Origin: Musa acuminata AAA Group
Lineage: Eukaryota > Streptophyta > Magnoliopsida > Zingiberales > Musaceae
Reading direction: 5' to 3'
NCBI RefSeq assembly: GCF_036884655.1
Contig: NC_088344.1
Coordinates: forward strand, 36,802,501 to 36,866,500
Length of the DNA stretch: 64,000 bases
The position numbers and the translations under genes were made by a program. This document shows, piece by piece, positions 34,034 to 47,237 of the stretch. Each line of letters opens with the position of its first letter. Position 1 is the first letter of the stretch. The notes under the pieces are model-generated. The model worked only from the letters and a program-made list of their open reading frames with translations, made no database searches and was not told the origin of the DNA.

Positions 34034-37000
34034 TTAGAGCTGGAGGGGTTCGAACAGCAACGACACGATTTGCTTCTTGGTCTCTCCATCGGGTGCGCTG
34101 TATCCGTCTCCGTGTTGGTAGATGAACTGTGACATCCGAGGGAGGCCGACTGCCACCGTCTTGAAGATTTCCCCATACGAAGAGCTCCGATCTCCATTTA
34201 TTCCTCTCCAGTTGGCCTTTATCAGTTCCCTGATCTTTTTGCGTGCCGCCGTCTCTGGAACACCACTCTCCAGCATGTAGCACTGGATCGACGACGGCGC
34301 ATCTCCTCTTTCCAGCTCGATCTGCACACCGACCATAGGATTTGTTAGCGCCGGTGAGAAGCACTGATGAGGGAGAACATGTGTACGGCTTCCATGGTTT
34401 AGCTTGACGTACCGTCGAAGTAGCCAAATCGTTGTAGAGGCGGAACAGCATGGCCGAACACCTAGCAACCTTGGGGTAAGTGGAGAAGCTTTCCAGCGAC
34501 TCTTTCGTCAGGTTGTCGCTCATGCAATAAGCATTGGTCATGAAGACATGACCGCCAGACGACATCCACGCGTTGTCCAAGTACTCGTCAAGCTTTGGCT
34601 TGTGGCCCTGGTTGTACCATTTCGCTTCCAACAGGAACGCTTTGCATAGATCCGTCCACTGAACCACGAGGAGTAGAGAGTTTGTATAGAGAGAAGAAAC
34701 CAGGTGATTGATGCACAAAGGAAAGGAAGAAAGCATTAATGTGTCTTACTGCCTTCCTTAAGAAAGGTATTATGTCCAAGCCCTTCTCCTTCATGACTCT
34801 GTAACCTGTCTCGTTTGCCGCGTTGAAGATTGCCAGAAAACACAGCTTCATGTAATCGGGAAGCCTGTCGATCTTATTAGCATCCCATCTGAAATGAGCA
34901 GCAGAATAACGGTAAACACAAGACGATATATACAAAGTTCAAATCCTTGCGATGGCAGGGGATCCTCATCACCTTTCAATGGCTTCGGTGAAAAGCTCGA
35001 GTTCGTTCAAGGTGCCGTAGATATCATAAACGTCATCCAGCATTGCTATTAAGCAGTTTGCCTTTGTCTGTATCTCCCTGTACTCCCAAAATTGTGGCTC
35101 AAAGGCACAACCTACGGTCCACAGAAAGTTCTCCGTCAACCTGTCTCTGAAAAATGACAGCTTCTGTGCAAGCCCGAGATTGGTCCACCATCTAACATCA
35201 AGAACAACTTTGCTTTAGAAGGTTTGCCGGTAAATCGATGAGAACGGAACTAAGCTCAAGCTATCCAAGTTTACATGGAGAGTTCTCGGAGTTCTCCCTT
35301 GTACATGCCCTGAACCACGTTGAAGTCCAGCTTAGCCAATTCAAGCACAACAGGGTTCATGGTGGCTTCCCTTTGGTATGCTTCTATGAACCACCTGGTG
35401 TGCAACCTCTGCATCCTCCAATGCAGTGGAAGCTCCAAGGCGTGTGCCACATGCTCCCTGAGACGAGGCTCGAGCGATCCCTTCTCCATGAGGCATTTGA
35501 GGTGCTTAGTGGTGAAGTCCGTAGCTTGATCCAGTACAAGTTCGCCCTCCTTTGCGACATAGGAAGCCTCATACAAGCTCAGGATTCCCTTGGTCTCGTG
35601 CTGCAGGCTAGCTTTGAAGTCGCCCTTCTCGTCTCTAAATCTGTTGAATAAATCTTTTTGTCCACAAAACATGTTCATGTCAGATCGCGACATGATGATT
35701 AAAGAGAAAAAAAAAAAGGATTTAATCTGAAATATGAATCACCTTCGGAAACATCGAACCCGTTTTCTCTGAGAAGCCTGAACACAAGTGCTGTGGCATG
35801 GAGATCATCTTTTAAAAGCATGTTGATGTCTTCGAGAGATCCGTAAAGGCACCGTAAAACATCATCGATATCATCTTTGAAGTGATAAGCCACACCAAGT
35901 TGTTGTAGGTGATCCACGAGTTGAAGTTGGTCCTCGACTTCCTTCTTCTCATATATCAGTTTCCTAACATCCTCCTTCAAATCATCTATCCCTTTAGTCT
36001 TGCGCTCCTCTTCGACCTAAATTTACAACAATCAACCATATGTGTTTATACATATAAAGAACGATTGATTACTCGTAAAAAAAGAGAGACATGTAACTAT
36101 TTCTAATATTTAAAATTTGTATCAATAAAACTGCAATATAAATTTACTAGTTATCTACTCGATACGTAAGGAATAAAATTTCACAATATTCATTATATTT
36201 GACTAAAGTGTGACAAAAATATTAGACTTAGAAAGACGATGGTGAGAAAAGTATGTGATGGCATAGACATAACCTTATGCAAGTCTTTCAATAGGATAAT
36301 TATCAAAAAAAGAAAAAAGGATGACACTCAAAAGAATTAAATTGATCTTTTTTATTATTTTAATTATTAAATATTTAAGGGGATGATAATAAAGCATTGA
36401 ACTCAACTTTTAAAGTCAGTAAATACCGAAAAAAATAATATAAAAGGTACAACGAATCAATAGTTTAAACCAGAATAATATAAATAGTAGACAAGATAAT
36501 GTGTAAAATAATAAAATATAAATATAAACAATATTAGTTCTAAATAGTGTTAATGATGGCAATATGACATATTCGAGAAACAACGACATAATACAGACAT
36601 AAAATAGTTTACAAATAATATAAAGTAAATCAATTAGATACTGATATAATATACAATTGTAACACGTAAATAAGACCAAATATATCTTATCGAAAATATC
36701 GTCGTTTATCCCACTGCACCATAAGCTACGTTTCAAGAGGAGGTAGGCGCATCGGTCACTTCTAATCTGTTTACACAAAGTCAACTCATAGCATGCAGAG
36801 AGAAAAAAAAAAAAAAAAGGATGTCAGGATGAAGATGTTATCGGTGGTATATAGCAACAAATATTTCATCATCGGACATACGATTTTTTTTTTTTTGTAT
36901 TTTTAATTGATTTATATGATTCTATTAATAAATGTTGATCAAGCAGTGTAATGAAACTAAAACTTCTTGCCATATTTTTCCTACACGCAGCTCCTTTATT

Positions 37001-37528
37001 GTATTATAATAACATAAAATAAAGCTACATCCGATCCAATCTTGATAGTACTGTCATCATAATACAAAATAATACTATTTTGGTTTGGATTTGATTACGT
37101 GATTCACTTGTTCTCCGCTACTTGAGTTCTAGATATGGATCTACCGTTGTATTCGAAGCCGCGTTGCACATCGATCAACTCAGCTGAAGCCTTCTAATTA
37201 TGCTGCAAATGTGATTCTATCATCATCTTCACATGTTTAAAACATGAACAAGTGTATCGTGTTTTATATGAAGAAGTGACTTCAGAGGGTATATGAACAC
37301 TGCAGTGTATATATATATATATATATACAAACCCACCGTGGCGGAGCTGCTTGTGAGTGACTGTATCCGGTCGGCAGTCCATAGGTTTGGCTGGTAATTG
37401 GCCGTTCTCCGCGTGGGAGCTGCTTGCGCGCTGCAGCGGATTCTTGGACTTGGACGTTCGGAGATCGTGGTCCGCCGGAGAATGTTGAGGTTACCGGTAA
37501 AGGACGGAGCACCGAAGAGGAGAGCCAT
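34034..37528 (-). CDS. TPS: Terpene synthase TPS-A (TPS-b type, probable monoterpene synthase), seven exons
   Basis: Exons 37337-37528, 35743-36016, 35275-35653, 34973-35191, 34750-34888, 34413-34658 and 34034-34321 give 578 residues. The layout of seven exons is normal for angiosperm terpene synthases. The enzyme ionises a prenyl diphosphate with Mg2+ and cyclises or quenches the carbocation. Seen: a Ser/Arg-rich plastid transit-type N-terminus, RRX8W at 40-50 ([11 protein letters not shown]), RDR at 297-299, DDVYD at 334-338 and NDLATSTIE at 477-485. These together suggest a plastid monoterpene synthase acting on geranyl diphosphate; the product cannot be told. At the exon 3/4 junction the usual Arg of RWW reads Ile (282) from a G-to-T change. 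Intron 1 (about 1.3 kb) is almost twice that of TPS-B. Confidence 0.9.
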
Positions 37529-37613
37529 ATATGTCATCTTTCGGGCTGGCTCGCTCGCTCGGTGGCGGAGTGTTGCAGAAGCTCTTCCTGGTCGACTCGA
37601 TCTGAGGTCGTCT

Positions 37614-37623
37614 TCTTATATAG
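37614..37623 (-). promoter_or_regulatory. TATA box of TPS-A
   Basis: CTATATAAG on the minus strand, about 86-95 bp upstream of the ATG. The flanks (GAGCTC...TATATAAGAAGAC) are shared with TPS-B. Confidence 0.6.
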
Positions 37624-40600
37624 AGCTCGAGACTCTGGTCTGTATGTGGTCGATGATTTTGTGGCCACAGGAAGAAGAAGCTTCAGGAAACAGCGATAAA
37701 CTAAACGTATGGCGTTTAGTGGTTCTGTTGAAGACCTCACAGCTCCGGGAATTGTGACGTAGCTTTCGAAGTGAGAGAAATTGCCACAGAAAACACATGT
37801 AGTGCAGGTAGGATGGGGACGAAAATATCAGTACGGACAGGACAATAATATGTGAGAACGGTAAGTGCAACAGTTTCTGATAAGATTTGGGTGGATACAG
37901 TAAGTCACATTACCAGGACGTATAAAAATTGGCCGTATTTTTCTTGGTTATTAAAATCTCGGAGCCAATTTTAATATGTCAGAGGAATCCCAATCTTGTG
38001 GTTGAGACTTCATTAAACCTTCTGCCACATCTCAGATACAACAAAAATTAACAGAAAAATTTTAATCCTAAATTTTTAATTTTTTTTATAACACTGAATA
38101 TATTTTATTAAAAAAAATTGTACCTTTTTGTGAGTGTCGAAGTGACAGAAAAAATCTCTTCCATCCTAGCATCATATTTATTATGGATTATTAGTTTATT
38201 GAAAAAAATTACAAGATTAACATCCTATTAGCAATCATAAAACATCTACAAATCATAAAAAAAAATAATTTTTAATACTCGTAAAATATATTTAAGTATC
38301 AAATTATTAAATAATACTATATTAATTAATTATGAAACTTATGTATCAAATAAATAATTATAATTTTTATATAGTAAATACAATTTATGCAACAATCGCA
38401 TATATCATATCCGGATGAAATAGTAAAGTAGCAAAAATGAATTTCAGACGATCAATAGTATACTTGTTCGGAGAGGCATACTTCGTTGGATGATTCTATT
38501 TTCTTCAAACAATGAATAAAGATTACTCATATCATATTTCTAACAATTGATAGAGTGATATTCCTCACTTGTAAAAGTAAACACACATTCGTCTCGATGA
38601 TAAATAGATGAACTATCTAGCTATCACATATAATGAATTATTTATCCAAAGAGAATTACTTTTATCAGTATTGGTTTGCCTACCCAAGATCGGAAACAAA
38701 GTCATTCATGATCATTTATTCATTAATATATTTAAAAAAATAATACAATAAAATATCATAAAGACTATGCTTAGTGTATGACCTACTATACTTAGTCTAT
38801 TAGTGGCTTTGTGCCCTTAAACTTGTTTCATAAGGTGAAATTCTAATATGAACTACGCCTTGTATATCACATGTTAATAATCGCTTAATATCATTAACTT
38901 AATCTTAAAATAATAAAAAAATCACTAATAATTTCTAAATCATAAACTTTAAGTCTATTAAATTATAAAGCCACAAGGTATTCATTCTTTTAACAACCTT
39001 TGATCAACCTAAATCAATTCAAATAGGACCTAAATGAATCAATTCTAATCCTTATTGAATCGATCTTGAATTACCTAGTCTCATCTTATTTGAACTCGAT
39101 CGCATTCAAATGAGTCAAATAAGCTTGAACCATCAAATCAATCGGAAATCATTATGGTCAAATGAATCTTGTTCAATCAATGAGGTTAAACCCATGAGAA
39201 AAAGAGAGAGAGAGAGAGAGAGAGAGAATTAAGCTAGATTGCACAGTACTAATTAGGTTGGCCTAGCCCACCTAAGACCCGGGCTAGTGATGTGCATTAC
39301 ACATACTTATCCTAAGTAGCAAGCTACACCAAGTGTAATAGATTGGACAGAGGACTGGTGGTGTGGGTTGAGTATAGTCTCAAGGATTATTTCATGTTTT
39401 GCTTATTAGCTGAACTAGTTGGATACATGGCTTGTGTTGCGCTTGGCTGCACTCAGCCCACAAGCTGAGATGTGCTTGGCCACTAAGGTGAGTTACCTAG
39501 TCGCATGGGTTAGGCTACACTTGGTTGCTGAGCTAAGCCACATCTTGCAATATGGATTGGTTTGACTAGCTTGGTCGATCAACCCGATTGAGGTCAGACC
39601 CAAATATAACCCCTCTTATTAAATTAGATTTTAGTTATTATTATTTTTAAATATTTTAAAATAGAATAACAATTAAACATGAATGAATTATCAGAATAAG
39701 TAGTTCATTAAAAGTTTATATTAATAGAAATTATTTCTATTTTTTTAAAAAAATAACCAAGTCCTTTGTTGCTAATTTCTTATAAAATTAGACTTTCATT
39801 TTTTATGTAGATAAATTTTCATAAAATCTTCAATAAAACAATCATATTTTGCTCTCTTTCATTTTATATATATATATATATTTTTTTATTCTTGAGTCAT
39901 CCAAAAAATTGGATTATAATTTCTAAATGTTATCACGAAATAATTTATGAACTAATAAAATTTATTTGAATAAGTAGTAAGCTAAATTACTCCCATATCA
40001 TACATTTTTATTGTGTAAGATCACCTTAGTTTCTAAAACATTGGTCGACTTTGAGAATAAAACATTGATCGTTTTTATTGTGTAAGCTACTAATACTAAA
40101 TTTAATGTCAGACGAGAGTGCAGGGTAATTTTTCTTTTTTTTATAGTAGAGAATTTTAAAAGAGGAAACAAATAGTAATTAATAAAATAAAATATGATAA
40201 CTATACTCTATTTCAAATTGGCAAACTCCATGAAAACCTTGTACCTCCGATTCGAATCCTATCAAATGATACATAACTAAATCCTCACATCACTCACATA
40301 TTATGTGATAAAAGAACACAGTTTGACGATCTATTATGATGTTATTACAATGTTATAATTACTTATAGGTTAAGTATAAGAGAAAAAAATCAGTAAAAAA
40401 ATAAAAATTATAATTATATCAAATTAAAATATATAATTTATTTTTATTCAAAAAAGATAATATTCTTAACTTGATTTGGCAAAAAATCTTTTTCTGATAT
40501 TTTGATTGATAAATCTCTTTCTTTCGAGAGATCTTCAATCATGATTTGTAATCTTTAATCAAAACAGTAATTTAGTTGCTTTTTTTTTTCTATTTGTCTT

Positions 40601-40924
40601 CTATTTCTATTACTTAGTAATCTGAACAAAAATAGATTAGAATTATTCTAGATATTGTCATGTAAGGCATATGCAAAAAAAAAAACCCTAAATAATAATC
40701 TAAATTGGTCCCGTATCACAGGCATCATGGCTAATGAAAGTTACAATAGTTATAATACTTATTTAGATGTTGTTTTTCAAAGGGAACCCATCAGTCAAAA
40801 TAAAAGTTATATACATCTTTTTTCCAAAGGAACTCATCATGAAAGTGAGATGTTAAATGCATTCTACATTTGTGTGGTGGCATCAAATTTAACCTATTGG
40901 TCATTATCTAATTAAGTAATTATG

Positions 40925-40928
40925 TACG

Positions 40929-40988
<60 letters not shown>
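40925..40988 (+). repeat. Compound (TACA)n(TA)n microsatellite
   Basis: About seven CATA/TACA units pass directly into an uninterrupted TA run. Confidence 0.9.
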
Positions 40989-40989
<1 letters not shown>

Positions 40990-41140
40990 TTGGATCTCAT
41001 AGTATAAACAATATATAAATATAAACTATTTCGGAAAATAGGATGACTTAGTCAATCAATTTCATCTACTATAATTTAATGATATAAATAAATCATATTA
41101 TACTTGTTTTAATTAAGTTCAGACCAACGATAGTCAAGCA

Positions 41141-41191
<51 letters not shown>

Positions 41192-41192
41192 T
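41141..41192 (+). repeat. (ATT)n microsatellite
   Basis: About seventeen ATT units. A similar ATT tract lies at 45830-45867. Confidence 0.95.
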
Positions 41193-41539
41193 TATAGATC
41201 ATCGAAACCGTCGTCAAGAAAATCAAATAAAAAGTTGACAACGAAATTTTATTTACATTGATATCAGCTCATAAGACTAAAGTCATATCCATACAAACCT
41301 ACCGTTAGGACCGACATCCCAAATTATTTATGACTTTTAATATGATAGAAATATTTTTTTTATTTTTTTATTAAAAAAAAAAACCAAGTCCTTGTATGCT
41401 AATTCACTGTGTAACATATCTTCTTTTCTTATCCTTCTACCTTCTTTATAAACTCTGAATCTCCAAACCTAACTATATGTCACTTATTTCATGGAACGTT
41501 GCAACCTTCTTCGAATGGGTCATCCACGTTACAGCGAGC

Positions 41540-44444
41540 TTACAATTTCGAGAGCTGGAGGGGTTCGAACAGCAACGACATGATTTGTTTCTTGGTCTCT
41601 CCATCGGGTGCGCTGTATCCGTCTCCGTGTTGGTAGATGAACTGTGACATCCGAGGGAGGCCGACTGCCACCGTCTTGAAGATTTCCCCATACGAAGAGC
41701 TCCGATCTCCATTTATTCCTCTCCAGTTGGCCTTTATCAGTTCCCTGATCTTTTTGCGTGCCGCCGTCTCTGGAACACCACTCTCCAGCATGTAGCACTG
41801 GATCGACGACGGCGCATCTCCTCTTTCCAGCTCGATCTGCACACCGACCATAGGATTTGTTAGCGCCGGTGAGAAGCACTGATGAGGGAGAACATGTGTA
41901 CGGCTTCCATGGTTTTGCTTCACGTACCGTCGAAGTAGCCAAATCGTTGTAGAGGCGGAACAGCATGGCCGAACACCTAGCAACCTTGGGGTAAGTGGAG
42001 AAGCTTTCCAGCGACTCTTTCGTCAGGTTGTCGCTCATGCAATAAGCATTGGTCATGAAGACATGACCGCCGGATGACATCCACGCGTTGTCCAAGTACT
42101 CGTCAAGCTTTGGCTTGTGGCCCTGGTTGTACCATTTCGCTTCCAACAGGAACGCTTTGCATAGATCCGTCCACTGAACCACGAGGAGTAGAGAGTTTGT
42201 ATAGAGAGAAGAAACCAGGTGATTGATGTACAAAGGAAAGGAAGAAAGCATTAATGTGTCTTACTGCCTTCCTTAAGAAAGGTATTATGTCCAAGCCCTT
42301 CTCCTTCATGACTCTGTAACCTGTCTCGTTTGCCGCGTTGAAGATTGCCAGAAAACACAGCTTCATGTAATCGGGAAGCTTGTCGATCTTATTAGCATCC
42401 CATCTGAAATGAGCAGCAGAATAACGGTAAACACAAGACGATATATACAAAGTTGAAATCCTTGCGGTGGCAGGGGATCCTCATCACCTTTCAATGGCTT
42501 CGGTGAAAAGCTCGAGTTCGTTCAAGGTGCCGTAGATATCATAAACGTCATCCAGCATTGCTATTAAGCAGTTTGCCTTTGTCTGTATCTCCCTGCACTC
42601 CCAAAATTGTGGCTCAAAGGCAGAACCTACGGTCCACAGAAAGTTCTCCGTCAACCTGTCTCTGAAAAATGACAGCTTCTGTGCAAGCCCGAGATTGGTC
42701 CACCATCTAACATCAAGAACAACTTTGCTTTAGAAGGTTTGCCGGTAAATCGATGAGAACGGAACTAAGCTCAAGCTATCCAAGTTTACCTGGAGAGTTC
42801 TCGGAGTTCTCCCTTGTACATGCCCTGAACCACGTTGAAGTCCAGCTTAGCCAATTCAAGCACAACAGGGTTCATGGTGGCTTCCCTTTGGTATGCTTCT
42901 ATGAACCACCTGGTGTGCAACCTCTGCATCCTCCAATGAAGTGGAAGCTCCAAGGCGTGGGCCACATGCTCCCTGAGACGAGGCTCGAGCGATCCCTCCT
43001 CCATGAGGCATTTGAGGTGCTTAGTGGTGAAGTCCGTAGCTTGATCCAGAACAAGTTCGCCCTCCTTTGCGACATAGGAAACCTCATACAAGCTCAGGAT
43101 TCCCTTGGTCTCATGCTGCAGGCTAGCTTTGAAGTCGCCCTTCTCGTCTCTAAATCTGTTGAATAAATCTTTTTGTCCACAAAACATATTCATGTCAGAT
43201 CGCGACATGATCATTAAAGAGAAAAAAAAAGGATTTAAACTGAAATATGAATCACCTTCGGAAACATCGAACCCGTTTTCTCTGAGAAGCCTGAACCCAA
43301 GTGCCGTGGCATGGAGATCATCTTTTAAAAGCATGTTGATGTCTTCGAGAGATCCGTAAAGGCACCGTAAAACATCATCGATATCATCTTTGAAGTGATA
43401 AGCCACACCAAGCTGTTGTAGGTGATCCACGAGTTGAAGTTGGTCCTCGACTTCCTTCTTCTCATATATCAGTTTCCTAACATCCTCCTTCAAATCATCT
43501 ATCCCGTTAGTCTTGCGCTCCTCTTCGACCTAAATTTACAACAATCAACCATATGTGTTTATACATACAATGACGATTGATTACTCGTAAAACAGAGAGA
43601 CACGTAACTATTTCTAATATTTAAAATTTGTAATATAAATTTAGTAGTTATCTACTCGATATGTAAAGAATAAAATTTCACAATATTCATTCTATTTGAC
43701 TAAAGTATGACAAAAACATTAGACTAAACATATGACAAAAACTAAAGTAAATAGGACCAAATATAATTTGCACCATAGGCTACGTGGGTGGATGGTCACA
43801 TCAAAACTGTTCACACAAAGTCAACTCATAGCATTCAGGGGAAGAGGCTGCCGTGAGGAAGATGGTCAACCTGTCGTGTAGTGAAGCCAAAACTTCTTGA
43901 CATTGTTTTCCTCAGAAAGTACGCACAACTCCTTTATTGTATTATAATAACGTAAAATAATGTTGCGACCGATCCATGATTTGTTCAATCTTGATAGTAC
44001 TGTCATCATAATGCAAAATAATACTATTTTGGTTTGGATTTAAGTACGTGATTCACTTATTCTCCGCTACTTTGAGTTCTTGATATGGATCTACCATTGT
44101 ATTCGAAGCCGCGTTGCGCATCGATCAACTCAGCTAAAGCCTTGTAATTATGCTGCAAATATGATCTTATCATCATCTTCACATGTTTCATACGAAGAAG
44201 AGACTTCAGAAGTTAATATGAACAAGTGCAGTGTGTATATACACAAACCCACCGTGACGGAGCGGCTTGTGAGTGCCTGTATCCGGTCGTCACTCCATAA
44301 GTTTGGCTGGTAATTGGCCGTTCTCCGTGTGGGAGCTGCTTGCGCGCTGAAGCGGATGCTTGGACTTGGACGCTCGGAGAGCGTGGTCCGCCGGAGACCG
44401 TTGAGGTTACCGGTAAAGGATGGAGCACGGAAGAGGAGAGCCAT
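41540..44444 (-). CDS. TPS: Terpene synthase TPS-B, tandem duplicate of TPS-A with C-terminal SKL
   Basis: Exons 44253-44444, 43256-43529, 42790-43168, 42488-42706, 42265-42403, 41928-42173 and 41540-41836 give 581 residues. RRX8W (40-50), RDR, DDVYD (334-338) and NDLATSTIE are all intact, and the RWW Arg lost in TPS-A is present. Exons 2-7 differ from TPS-A at only about nine residues, yet exon 1 alone differs at ten of 64, and intron 1 is only 723 bp. The stop codon of TPS-A is replaced by TCG here, adding Ser-Lys-Leu before the next stop, a sequence identical to a peroxisomal targeting signal type 1. Intron 2 (87 bp) has no in-frame stop, so its retention would add 29 residues. Plastid monoterpene synthase is inferred. 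Confidence 0.9.
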
Positions 44445-44511
44445 TAAATGTTATCCTTCGGGCTTGAGTGTTGCAGAAGCTCTTACTGGTCGACTAGATC
44501 TGAGGTGGTCT

Positions 44512-44521
44512 TCTTATATAG
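44512..44521 (-). promoter_or_regulatory. TATA box of TPS-B
   Basis: CTATATAAG on the minus strand about 70 bp upstream of the ATG. It is the counterpart of the TPS-A box, but the leader is shorter because a CTCGCTCG-rich stretch is missing. Confidence 0.6.
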
Positions 44522-44529
44522 AGCTCGAG

Positions 44530-45829
44530 ACTGTGGTCTTTATGTGGTCAGTATTTTTGTGGCCACTGGAAGAATCAGCTTCAGGAAAGAGTAGAAAGTA
44601 AACAAAGTATGGCGTTGGGTGGTGCCGACGGAGACCTCACGGCTCGGGGAATGAGAGGACTGTTTGCCACTGATAGGATGGTACCAGTAGATGAATAGTA
44701 GCTTTTGAACTGTGAGAAATATTGCCACAGAAAACGCTGTAGTCCACGCAGGTTGGGGATGAAAATATCAGTACGGATTGGACAAGGGTACATTAGAAAG
44801 GTTAGAACGACAGTTCCGATGAGACTTGGGTGGATACTGTAAGTCACATAACCTGCAACAGTTTCTGATAAGATTTGGGTCGCTACAGTAAAAATGAAAA
44901 AAAGAGAGAGAGAATACTGTGTATTTAATATGTTAATATGTCATAGGAACCCAATATTGTGTCGCATAAACCTTGTGAGAGTTCATAAAACCTTCTGTCA
45001 CATCTCAGAATCAAATATAATAAATATTTATAGAAGATTTTTATTTTTATTTTTATTTTTTTTATAACACTAAATAATTTTTATTCAAAAAAATTATAAA
45101 TTCTTTTGAGTAGCATAGGAAAAAAAAAATCTTTCAAGTCTTAAATCTATTTCTAATAGGTTATTCTAAAATAGTCTAATTGACTTAAACCAAATCCAAT
45201 TTAACTAAAATCTAACCAAACCAGCTTCTAATCTAAATCGATTCGAAATCATCCTAGTCTCGTCTAGCTCGGATTTGATCGAATTCATTTATATCAAATA
45301 AGTTTAAATCGATTAGGTGGGCTTGGCCTCGTGGACTAGGCCGTGCTTGACTTTGCGGTCTAGGTCGCCTAGACACAATTTGGATTGCATCCGGTCATAC
45401 TCAACTTATGAGATGGACCACCTAACCACACGGGTTGGGCTGCGCTTGGCTGCTAAGCTGGGCTGCCTAGCTGCATGGGCTAAGTTGCTAAGTTGGGCCA
45501 TACATAGCCTCATGAGCTAGCCATCCGTTGTCATATGGGTTTGGTCAGCTTAGTCTGATCAATCGCTAAACTCGTGTTTGACCCCACTAATTAAATTAAA
45601 ATTTAATTTTTATTTTCTAAATATTTTAAAATAGAGTAATAATTGAACATGAACGGATTACGAGAAAAAGTCGTTCATGAAAACTTTCAAAATTAATTCA
45701 TTAAAAAAGACTTCTAAATAATTAAATTTAAAAACATATTTTCATAATTAAACAATCTAATAAATTCATTATCCTAAATTTAGAAATTCACACATAATTT
45801 CTTAAATAAATGTATATCTAATTAAATAA

Positions 45830-45867
<38 letters not shown>

Positions 45868-47237
45868 CTAAAAATAAGAATTTTAATAATTAAATTGATC
45901 TTAACATGCATCAACTTATGATTTAAGCTTAAAAGATCATTACCAAGTCAAGTATCATCAACATGAAATTAAGTAATTATTTTAACACAAAAATTCTATG
46001 ATCATTATTCACTAATCATAAAATTATGAAATTAAAAATATTATTATGCACCATAAAAATTATAGTAATTCAAATATACAAATTTTAAAATTAAAAATTA
46101 AAACTTGTAAGAAAAAAAAGTAGAGAACTCACCACTCCTCTACGAGATATCGTCTTCGATCCTCTCTTGCCTCTATAACGAATAACGGAGATAGAGCTCT
46201 CTTTATGTAGGCGAAGATGAGTCCTCCGTAAAAAGTAAGAAATATTATTTTTATTTTTATGTATTAAAAAAATAAAAATAAAAATATTTATTTTTAAAAG
46301 TCATCACTTATTAGGAAATTAATTAATTAATAAGTATTTAATTAATTGACTAAATTTCTAATTGTTTCACACTGAAACTATATTTAGTTATTTTCTTAAC
46401 CATATTACACAAATAAGGGAATGAATGATTCAAATAAAGTAAAACATTTATTACAGTATCTTGATTTATGGTGAGAGGAGAAAAATCTTTAGTTACATTG
46501 AATGGTATTAGCGTATCTTTGTCGTCTATATCGATCATTTATCTTCTCTCTCGTGATCTTAAAACCGTTGGTTGATCATTTATCAATTAACTAGAATCAT
46601 AGATTTCCAATGATAAAAAAATAAAAAAATACTCCTCAATAAGCTTTAATTCTAAAATATTAATCATTATATTTTAGAAGTTATTCTTTTAAATTATTTT
46701 CTTCTGGGAATGGTGACAGCACTTCTCCAATACAGGTGGAGAGATCCCGAGACTCAAATGGCCATCCATATCTTTATTTAGTCAAACACATAGTTTGATT
46801 TGGTCAAGATTAACTTATATCAATTTGAACATGAATTTAATTCAAAAAATTTAGGTTTCAAGTAACGATCCGAACCTAAGATATATAATTCAACTCTTTC
46901 AATTCTTAGTGAAATGAGATTAATTCTCTTAGTCATTGTATCAAAATACTATGACATGTTTAAGTCGTCGATGGTATAATTAGGTCGATTCTTTTAGGGT
47001 ATGATTCCAAAATATTAGAAGATGTCACAACACCAATAGTGCAAGAAATTAAATCGGAAGAACCAGAAGAAAGTCATCGAGAAATCGAAGGATGGAATAG
47101 AGGAGATACCTTGGAAAACATGGCATCCACATTGAAAAGTATAAAGCATGGTCGATCTCTCTAATTAGTTCTCTCCATTCCATTCGAATTCTTGAATGGT
47201 TGTAAACTGTTTAATCTGAGGATTCATGGGTCACTGG
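44530..47237. other. TPS-B upstream region and AT-rich spacer
   Basis: The part to about 45690 is the counterpart of the TPS-A upstream spacer. The GC-richer 45310-45590 stretch is a decayed repeat, not a gene. The rest is AT-rich with an ATT tract at 45830-45867. No gene recognised. Confidence 0.4.
45830..45867 (+). repeat. (ATT)n microsatellite
   Basis: About twelve ATT units. Confidence 0.95.

Larger units (their letters stand above)
37640..41539. other. Spacer between TPS-A and TPS-B, repeat-rich
   Basis: The first part is the TPS-A upstream region. From about 38050 to 39720 the sequence is related, with large gaps, to 45000-45690 upstream of TPS-B, so both belong to the duplicated unit; the GC-richer stretch at 39240-39600 (GGTTGGCCTAGCC, GCTGCACT...) matches 45310-45590. 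A further ATAACCAAGTCCTT unit-edge motif at about 39758 suggests a third, truncated unit. A segment at about 40240-40520 resembles 60510-60710. Microsatellites are listed separately. No gene recognised. Confidence 0.45.

Noticed and set aside
40245..40262. GATTCGAATCC, similar to a tRNA B box / T-loop
   Set aside because: No matching acceptor, D or anticodon stems around it, so no tRNA gene.
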